Positions 7,837 through 13,578 of a DNA stretch of 41,056 nucleotides are shown piece after piece. The DNA comes from CAXRBC01 sp041158045. Its GTDB lineage: Bacteria; Actinomycetota; Acidimicrobiia; Acidimicrobiales; Ilumatobacteraceae. Position numbers and translations under genes: made by a program. Below the pieces are notes generated by a model. The model was not told where the DNA came from, ran no database searches, and saw only the letters and a list, made by a program, of their open reading frames with translations. Each line of letters starts with the position of its first letter. Position 1 is the first letter of the stretch. The stretch lies in contig JBEBCD010000003.1 of assembly GCA_041158045.1 (NCBI GenBank), forward strand, positions 1 to 41,056, read 5' to 3'.

Positions 7837-9287
7837 TGCCCCGGGTGGTGGGCGTCGACTCGTCGACGTCCGCCTGCAAGGTGGAGGTCCGCGACGCCGA
7901 CGACGGGCGCGTCCTCGCCTCCGGGCGCGCCCCGCACCCACCGACCACGCCGCCCCGCAGCGAGCAGGCGCCCGAGGCGTGGCTCGCGGCGTTCGAGGCG
8001 GCCGGTGCCGCGGCGGGTGTCGCGCGCGACGGCGCCGGCGCTCCCGACGCGATCGCGATCGGCGGCCAGCAGCACGGCATGGTCGCCTGCGCCGCGGACG
8101 GCACGGTGCTGCGCCCGGCGAAGCTGTGGAACGACACGGAGTCGGCACCCGACGCCGAGGCGCTGCGCGGCGCGCTCCCCGACGGCGCGGCCGGGTGGGC
8201 CCGCGCCTGCGGCAGCGTGCCCGTCGCGAGCTTCACCATCACCAAGGTCGGGTGGCTGCGCCGCACGGAGCCCGCGACCTACGCGCGGCTCGGCGCGCTG
8301 CTGCTGCCGCACGACTGGCTCACGGGCCGCCTCACGGGCGGGCGCACCACCGATCGCGGCGACGCGTCGGGCACCGGCTGGTGGTCACCCGCGGAGGGGC
8401 GCTACCGCACCGACCTGCTCGCGCTCGTCGACGCCGACCGCGACTGGGCGCCGCTGCTCCCCGCGGTGCTCGGGCCCGTGGACGAGGCGGGTCGGTGGGG
8501 TCGCGCGATCGTCGGCCCCGGCACAGGGGACAACATGGCGGCCGCGCTCGGCCTCGGCCTGCGCCCCGGCGATCTCGTGCTGAGCCTCGGCACGAGCGCC
8601 ACCGCCTTCGGCGTGAGCGAGCGACCCACCGCCGACGCCGGCGGCGCCGTCGCGGGATTCGCCGACGCGACCGGGCGGTACCTCCCGCTCGTGTGCACGC
8701 TCAACGCGACGAAGGTGACCGACGCCGTCGCCCGACTCCTCGGCGTCGATGCCGCGCGGCTCGACGCGCTCGCGCTCGAGGCGCCGGCCGGCGCGGGTGG
8801 CCTCGTGCTCGTCCCGCACCTCGACGGCGAGCGCACGCCCGACCGCCCCGGCGCGACGGGCACGCTCGCCGGCATCCGCTCCGACGTCGGTCGCGCACAG
8901 CTCGCGCGCGCGGCGGTGGAGGGCGTGGTGTGCAACCTGCTCGCGGGCGCCGACCACCTCGTGCGCCTCGACCCCGCGATCGGCACGGGCCGCACGTTCC
9001 TCGTCGGCGGCGGCGCGCGCAGCGGCGCGTACCGGCGCGTGGTCGCCGACCTGCTCGGTCGCCCGGTCGTCGTGCCGCGCGAGGGGGAGCTCGTCGCGTG
9101 CGGCGCCGCGGCGCAGGCCGCCGCGGTGCTCGCGGGCTCGACACCGGGCGCGGTGGCGGAGGCCTGGGGCCTCGGCGCCGGCGACGCCGTCGAGCCGGGA
9201 CCCGGTGCGGCGGTGGCCGCGGAGGTGCGCGCCGCCTACGCGGCGGTGGCGGGCGACGGGCGCGGGGCGGCGCCCCGCGGCGACTAG
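7836..9287 (+). CDS. xylB: Xylulokinase
   Basis: A 483-residue FGGY-family sugar kinase that phosphorylates D-xylulose to xylulose-5-phosphate for the pentose phosphate pathway. The N-terminal phosphate-binding loop is GVDSSTSACK. IGGQQHGMV and WNDTESA form the sugar site, and the catalytic aspartate lies in GTGDNMAAALG. The C-terminal nucleotide domain has LSLGTSA and FLVGGGARS. The ATG at 7836 shares its A with the xylA stop (TGATG), giving coupled translation. Its stop is the palindromic CTAG at 9284-9287, which also supplies the stop of the convergent xylG. Confidence 0.95.
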   Translation: MPRVVGVDSSTSACKVEVRDADDGRVLASGRAPHPPTTPPRSEQAPEAWLAAFEAAGAAAGVARDGAGAPDAIAIGGQQHGMVACAADGTVLRPAKLWNDTESAPDAEALRGALPDGAAGWARACGSVPVASFTITKVGWLRRTEPATYARLGALLLPHDWLTGRLTGGRTTDRGDASGTGWWSPAEGRYRTDLLALVDADRDWAPLLPAVLGPVDEAGRWGRAIVGPGTGDNMAAALGLGLRPGDLVLSLGTSATAFGVSERPTADAGGAVAGFADATGRYLPLVCTLNATKVTDAVARLLGVDAARLDALALEAPAGAGGLVLVPHLDGERTPDRPGATGTLAGIRSDVGRAQLARAAVEGVVCNLLAGADHLVRLDPAIGTGRTFLVGGGARSGAYRRVVADLLGRPVVVPREGELVACGAAAQAAAVLAGSTPGAVAEAWGLGAGDAVEPGPGAAVAAEVRAAYAAVAGDGRGAAPRGD

Positions 9288-10051
9288 CGGGCCGCGGCGC
9301 CCCCGGGCCGGGTGCCCATGATGATCATCGCGAGCACCTCGTCCTTGGTCACCGCGTGCTTGTCCACGGTGCCGACGAGGCGACCCTGCATCATCACGCT
9401 GATGCGGTCGGCGAGGTCGAACACGTCGTGGATGTCGTGGCTGATGAGGAAGATGCCGAGGCCCTCGGCCTTGAGCTGCCCGATGAGGTCGCGCACCTGG
9501 GCCGTCTCGGCCGGCCCGAGCGCCGCCGTCGGCTCGTCCATGATGAGGATCTTGGCGTTGAAGTGCACGGCGCGCGCGATCGCGACCGACTGGCGCTGAC
9601 CGCCCGACAGCGACCGCACGGCGGTCTTGAGGTTGGTGAACCGCGGGTTGAGCCGCTTCATCACGTCGCGGGTGGCCGACGCCATCGCCGAGTCGTCGAG
9701 GGCCCCCGAGCGGGTGCGCAGCTCGCGACCGAGGAACACGTTGGCCGCCGCGTCGATGTTGTCCGCGAGCGCGAGCCGCTGGTAGATCACCTCGACGCCA
9801 TGGATGCGCGCGTCGCGCGGGTTGGCGATCGTGACCGGCGCCCCGTGGATGAGGATCTGCCCCGAGTCGGCCGGGTGCGCGCCGGCGAGCGTGTGCATGA
9901 GCGTCGACTTGCCGGCGCCGTTGCCGCCGACGACGGCCACCACCTCGCCCGCGCGGAGCGTGACGGTGACGCCGTCCACCGCGTGGAGGCCGCCGAACGA
10001 CACGCGGATGTCGCGCATCTCGACGAGCGGGGCGTCGTGCGCGATGCTCAC
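9284..10051 (-). CDS. xylG: Sugar ABC transporter ATP-binding protein (xylose importer)
   Basis: A 255-residue single-domain ATPase: Walker A GGNGAGKST, Q-loop IYQRLALADNID, signature LSGGQRQ, Walker B ILIMDEPTAALG, H-loop LISHD. Many carbohydrate importers of this class use a double-length ATPase (about 500 residues); this one is half-size, as in FrcA-type systems, so it would act as a homodimer with two XylH copies. The GTG start overlaps the stop of xylH (GTGA, 10048-10051). The neighbouring xylAB and xylose-type binding protein argue for xylose as the main substrate. The TAG stop is read from the same CTAG as the xylB stop on the other strand. Confidence 0.9.
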   Translation of the reverse strand: MSIAHDAPLVEMRDIRVSFGGLHAVDGVTVTLRAGEVVAVVGGNGAGKSTLMHTLAGAHPADSGQILIHGAPVTIANPRDARIHGVEVIYQRLALADNIDAAANVFLGRELRTRSGALDDSAMASATRDVMKRLNPRFTNLKTAVRSLSGGQRQSVAIARAVHFNAKILIMDEPTAALGPAETAQVRDLIGQLKAEGLGIFLISHDIHDVFDLADRISVMMQGRLVGTVDKHAVTKDEVLAMIIMGTRPGGAAAR

Positions 10052-11385
10052 TGGCGCCCCGTCTGGATGATGAGTGCGGCGACCGCGAGACCGACGAGCA
10101 GGGCCGTGACGACGGCGCGGCGGTCGCGGCGGCGCAGCGACGCGTCGATCGCGACGGAGGTCACGAGCACCACGCCGACCACGATGTCTTGCGACGGCGA
10201 GTCGATGCGTAGCAGCACCATGCCCGAGCGCAGCGACTGCATGATCACCGCGCCGAGCACGGCGCCGGAGATCGTGCCGATCCCGCCGGCGAACGACGTG
10301 CCGCCGATCACCGCGGCGGAGATGACGTCGAGCTCGTTCTGGATGCCGAGGTTGGTCACCGCGGCGTTGAGGCGCGCGGTCTGCACCGCCCCCGCCACGG
10401 CGCACAGCACGCCCATCAGGACGAACGTCATCATGATCGTGCGGCGCGTGTTGATGCCGCCGAGCTCGGCCGCCTCGGGGTTGCCGCCGATCGCGTAGAC
10501 GTAGCGGCCGAAGCGGCGGCGGCGCGCGAGGTAGGTGACGACGAGCGTCACGAGGATGAGGATGACCACGGGGTTGGCCACCCCGGTGGGCGAGCCGTCG
10601 ATCGGCGACTCGTAGCCGACGGCCACGAGGCCGATGCCGACGAGGATCGCCGCGCAGGCGACCAGGGCGATGCCGACGTCGATCGCCATCGGGCGCGTCG
10701 CGAGGTCGTAGCGGCGCCGGCGCCGGCGCGAGAGCCAGACGCTGACGACGACGCCGGCGCAGGCGATCGCGCCGAGCAGCCAACTGCGCGTCGCGCCGAG
10801 CGAGCCATCGGGCCCACCGCCGAGCAGTTGGAAGGTCGAGTCGAGCGGCGAGATCGTCTTGCCCTGCTCGCCCATGCGGAAGATGAGGCCGCGCCACACG
10901 AGGAAGCCGCCGAGGGTGACGATGAAGGCCGGCACGCCGCCGTACGCGACGACGGCCCCCTGCACCGCCCCGATGGCGGCGCCGAGCACGATGCCGACGG
11001 CGAGCGCGACGACCCACGTGAAGGGGCGGTCGAAGCCGAAGCCGAACGTCTCGGGGATCCAGTGGGCCTGCACGACGGCCATCGCGTAGCCGAGGAAGCC
11101 GAGCAGCGAGCCGACGGAGAGGTCGATGTTGCGCGACACGATGATGAGCACCATGCCCGTCGCCATGATGGCGATGGAGGCGCTCTGGACCGAGAGGTTC
11201 CAGAGGTTGCGCGAGGTGAGGAACCCGCCCCCGGTGAGGGCGTGGAAGATGAGCCAGATCGCGAGGAGCGCGGCGACCATCCCCGCGAGGCGCGTGTCCA
11301 CCTCCGATGACGCGACGAGCGACCGCCAGGTGCGGCGCTCGGTCGGCGGTGCCGCGGTGCGGTCCGCGGGCGTGGTCTGGTTCAC
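10048..11385 (-). CDS. xylH: Sugar ABC transporter permease (xylose importer)
   Basis: A 445-residue polytopic membrane protein of the RbsC/XylH permease family with about ten to twelve hydrophobic helices. Family motifs are NIDLSVGSLLG (about residue 87), GGVPAFIVTLGG, the cytoplasmic coupling segment YAIGGNPEAAELGGI, and GGTSFAGGIGTISGAVLGA near the C-terminus. An Arg-rich loop (SRRRRRR) sits in the middle. GTG start, with CGGAGCG upstream as a plausible ribosome site. It is translationally coupled to xylG and lies downstream of xylF, separated by a strong hairpin that could set the ratio of binding protein to permease. Confidence 0.92.
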   Translation of the reverse strand: MNQTTPADRTAAPPTERRTWRSLVASSEVDTRLAGMVAALLAIWLIFHALTGGGFLTSRNLWNLSVQSASIAIMATGMVLIIVSRNIDLSVGSLLGFLGYAMAVVQAHWIPETFGFGFDRPFTWVVALAVGIVLGAAIGAVQGAVVAYGGVPAFIVTLGGFLVWRGLIFRMGEQGKTISPLDSTFQLLGGGPDGSLGATRSWLLGAIACAGVVVSVWLSRRRRRRYDLATRPMAIDVGIALVACAAILVGIGLVAVGYESPIDGSPTGVANPVVILILVTLVVTYLARRRRFGRYVYAIGGNPEAAELGGINTRRTIMMTFVLMGVLCAVAGAVQTARLNAAVTNLGIQNELDVISAAVIGGTSFAGGIGTISGAVLGAVIMQSLRSGMVLLRIDSPSQDIVVGVVLVTSVAIDASLRRRDRRAVVTALLVGLAVAALIIQTGRQ

Positions 11386-11433
11386 GTGGGTCGCTCCGGA
11401 GGATGCGATGGGGTGGAACGGGGTGGAGACGCA

Positions 11434-11467
11434 ACGTGCCCCCCGCCCTTGCGGGCGGGGGGCACGT
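11434..11467 (-). terminator. Strong intergenic hairpin between xylF and xylH
   Basis: A perfect 15-bp inverted repeat (ACGTGCCCCCCGCCC) with a TTGC loop occupies most of the xylF-xylH gap. On the minus strand it is followed by TTGCGTCTCC rather than a run of T, so it looks more like an attenuator or an mRNA 3'-end stabiliser for xylF than a classic terminator. A smaller perfect repeat GATCGC-TAG-GCGATC (11480-11494) overlaps the xylF stop codon. Confidence 0.7.
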
Positions 11468-11492
11468 CGTGCGTCAACCGATCGCTAGGCGA

Positions 11493-12596
11493 TCAGGGGC
11501 AGGCAGCCACCGATCCGGCGGCGACGCCCTGACAGAGGGTCGCCTGGTCGGTCCAGCCGGCCTCGATCACCGCGTTCAGGTTGTCCTGGGTGATCGGCAG
11601 CGGGGTCAGGAAGATCGACGAGATCTCGTTGCCACCGGGGGTCGTGAAGGGCGCGGCGCCGCTCACGGCCGTGGCATCGGGATTCGCGCACAGGGCGAGG
11701 GCCGACTCTCCGGCCGACTTGCCGAGCTCGCGGGCGTCCTTCCAGACGGTGAGGGACTGGGTCCCGAGGGCCACGCGGTTGAGCGCGGCCTGCTCGGCAT
11801 CCTGGCCCGACACCGGCACCTTGCCGGCGAGGCCCTGGGCCTCGAGGGCGGCGATCACGCCGCCGGCCATGCCGTCGTTCTGGGCGAGGACGGCGTCGAC
11901 CTTGTTGCCCTCGGCGGTGAGCACCTGCTCCATGGTGGCCTGTGCGTTCGCCGGGTCCCAGTTGTCCGTGTACGTCTCGGAGACGATCTCGATGTCGCCG
12001 GCCTTGACCGCGTCACCGATGACCTCCTCCATGCCCTCGCGGAGGAAGTCCGAGTTGGCATCGGCGGAGTTGCCCTTGACGATCACGTAGCGGCCCTTCG
12101 GCACGCGCTTGAAGATCTCCTCGGCCTCGAGCCTGCCCACGCCCTTGTTGTCGAACGTGATGTAGAGGGCCTGCGGGTCCTCGATGAGACGGTCGTACGC
12201 GATGACCGGCACACCGGCGCCGATGGCGCTCGCGACGGCCGGCTTGATCGCCGTGCCGTCCTGCGCCAGGACGATGAGGACGTTCGCGCCCTGCGAGATG
12301 AGGTTCTCGAGGTTGCTCGCCTGCGTCTCGGCCGACGACTTGGCGTCGTTCGAGATGTAGGTGCCACCGCCGGCCTCGATGGCCGCCTTGATCGCGGGCT
12401 CGTCCCACTTCGCCCAGCGCTCTTCCTGGTAGTTGTTCCAGGAGACGCCGACGATGCAGTCGCCGCCGGTCTCGGTGGCCTCTTCGGCCGCCGCGGTGTC
12501 TTCGGTGGCCTCGTCAGCGCTGTCGCTGTCTCCGCCGCACGCCGCGAGGGCCAGGGCCCCGACGGCGATGATTGCGCCAATTCGACGTACTCGCAT
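11493..12596 (-). CDS. xylF: D-xylose-binding lipoprotein of the ABC importer
   Basis: A 367-residue substrate-binding protein of the type-1 periplasmic-binding fold. The N-terminus is a lipoprotein signal (IIAVGALALAAC followed by GG) and then an acidic linker rich in Asp, Glu, Ala and Thr. The mature domain has the XylF/ChvE-like features VGVSWNNYQEERWAKWDEP, VLIVLAQDGTAI, VPVIAYDRLI, NDGMAGGVIAAL and VPVSGQDAE. ATG start preceded by GGGGGAATA. It is the first gene of xylF-xylH-xylG. As the binding protein it is expected to be made in excess, which fits the hairpin after it. Xylose is inferred from family likeness and the adjacent xylAB. Confidence 0.93.
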   Translation of the reverse strand: MRVRRIGAIIAVGALALAACGGDSDSADEATEDTAAAEEATETGGDCIVGVSWNNYQEERWAKWDEPAIKAAIEAGGGTYISNDAKSSAETQASNLENLISQGANVLIVLAQDGTAIKPAVASAIGAGVPVIAYDRLIEDPQALYITFDNKGVGRLEAEEIFKRVPKGRYVIVKGNSADANSDFLREGMEEVIGDAVKAGDIEIVSETYTDNWDPANAQATMEQVLTAEGNKVDAVLAQNDGMAGGVIAALEAQGLAGKVPVSGQDAEQAALNRVALGTQSLTVWKDARELGKSAGESALALCANPDATAVSGAAPFTTPGGNEISSIFLTPLPITQDNLNAVIEAGWTDQATLCQGVAAGSVAACP

Positions 12597-12714
12597 TAGA
12601 TGTATTCCCCCATTGGGTCGGTCCCACCCGGACGGTGGGTCATTCCGAGAGAGGCTAGGAGGCGGGCCCGACCCCGGGCAACTCGTGCACCGACGACGCG
12701 GCGCGGCAATCCGT
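12597..12714 (-). promoter_or_regulatory. xylF promoter and leader region
   Basis: On the minus strand a -10-like TAGCCT lies at 12652-12657, implying a leader of roughly 45-50 bases. Within that leader the inverted repeat CCCACC (12623-12628) / GGTGGG (12634-12639) could be a hairpin or an operator. No xylose repressor gene (ROK-type XylR) is in the window, so any regulator must be encoded elsewhere. Nothing else is evident up to the tRNA-Ile. Confidence 0.4.
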
Positions 12715-12791
12715 TGGTGGGGCTAATTGGAGTCGAACCAACGACCTCATCCTTATCAGGGATGCGCTCTAACCAACTGAGCTATAGCCCC
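12715..12791 (-). tRNA. tRNA-Ile (anticodon GAU)
   Basis: The minus strand reads acceptor GGGGCTA pairing with TAGCCCC, D-arm AGCTCAGTTGGT, anticodon loop CTGATAA (GAT), T-arm GGTTCGACTCC, and an encoded CCA at 12715-12717. It follows gyrA and the DUF3566 gene, the standard actinobacterial location; the tRNA-Ala that usually follows is at the start of the window. Confidence 0.97.
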
Positions 12792-12811
12792 GTGACGCGG
12801 GGACGCTCAGG

Positions 12812-13231
12812 CTAGCGAGGGTCCGGCCCCTCGCCCACCGTCACGTCGCGCAGCGTCGCGACGACCTCCTCCTCCAGCACGCTCACGCGCACGCCGCCCA
12901 CCAGCTCGGCGATGAGGTTGAACACCACGGCGCCGATCACCCAGAGCCCGGTGAGCAGCACGACGGCGAGCAGTCCGAGCACCCACGCGTTGGCGAACAA
13001 CCGCCCGCCGTCGAACGAGAACGTCTCCCAGCCGAACGACTCCATGAAGCGCTCGACGTTGCCCAGCGTGCCGGTGGCGTCCGCGACGTTCCACAGCAGG
13101 ACGAGCGACACGAGCACGACGACGTAGACGACGAGGTGGAACGCGAGCCCGACCTTGGCCACCGACCACGGGTCCACGTCGCGCACCACGCGCGTCACGC
13201 GCCGGACGCGGGGACGCGCCTCGTCGGTCAC
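12812..13231 (-). CDS. DUF3566 transmembrane protein
   Basis: A 139-residue membrane protein that in actinobacteria typically follows gyrA. After a basic N-terminus with RVTRVVRDVDPWSVAKVGLAF come two long hydrophobic helices (about residues 25-50 and 83-108), the first ending in LLWNVADATG. The segment between holds GNVERFMESFGWETF, and the C-terminus (VGGVRVSVLEEEV) is cytoplasmic-looking. The function is unknown. The GTG at 13231 was chosen because it overlaps the TGA of the preceding gene (GTGA, 13228-13231); the longer frame upstream would add an unlikely Arg-rich stretch. Confidence 0.85.
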   Translation of the reverse strand: MTDEARPRVRRVTRVVRDVDPWSVAKVGLAFHLVVYVVVLVSLVLLWNVADATGTLGNVERFMESFGWETFSFDGGRLFANAWVLGLLAVVLLTGLWVIGAVVFNLIAELVGGVRVSVLEEEVVATLRDVTVGEGPDPR

Positions 13232-13578
13232 GACGAGAGTGTACGGCCGGCCGCCGCGCAGGCCCGCGCGCCGTCCGCGCGCACGCACACGACGACGACC
13301 GGACCGTCGTGCCCGTCGCGCCACTCGAGCCCGTCGAGCGCGACGCCGTGCGCCGCGGCGACGTCGGCCGCGACCGCGAACGCATCCGACGGATCGTCCG
13401 TCGGCGCACCGGCCGCCGCGGCGAGCGCGACCGCGTCGGCCACCCGTGCCGCGCGCGCGTGTGCGACGGCGCGCCCCGCGACCGCAGCGACGCCGGTGAT
13501 CGCGAGCGCGGCCATCGCCATCGCGACGACGGCGGTCGGCGCCGCCGAGCCGGGCTCCGCGCGCGGCGGAGCCGTCAG
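13228..13578 (-). CDS. TadE-like / Rv3654c-like exported small protein (CTG start)
   Basis: About 116 residues if started at CTG 13578, which overlaps the gyrA stop (CTGA, 13575-13578). No ATG, GTG or TTG gives the full hydrophobic N-terminus; the first ATG (13521) would cut it. The pattern GSAAPTAVVAMAMAALAI..., then RAVAHARAARVADAVALAAAAG, is that of the short TadE-like secreted proteins of the Rv3654c type: one N-terminal membrane helix followed by an Ala-rich helix, then a small domain with two Cys (VVVCVRADGARAC). Such proteins are usually found beside tad pilus genes, not after gyrA. The end overlaps the DUF3566 start. The real start is the main uncertainty. Confidence 0.6.
   Translation of the reverse strand: MTAPPRAEPGSAAPTAVVAMAMAALAITGVAAVAGRAVAHARAARVADAVALAAAAGAPTDDPSDAFAVAADVAAAHGVALDGLEWRDGHDGPVVVVCVRADGARACAAAGRTLSS

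Noticed and set aside
10052..11434. 716-residue extension of the XylG frame
   Set aside because: The extension is a His/Arg-rich shadow of xylH; the ABC domain alone from GTG 10051 is complete.
1..12791. Recent genomic island or prophage between the two tRNAs
   Set aside because: No integrase, transposase, phage gene or flanking direct repeat was found, and the base composition by eye matches the rest.
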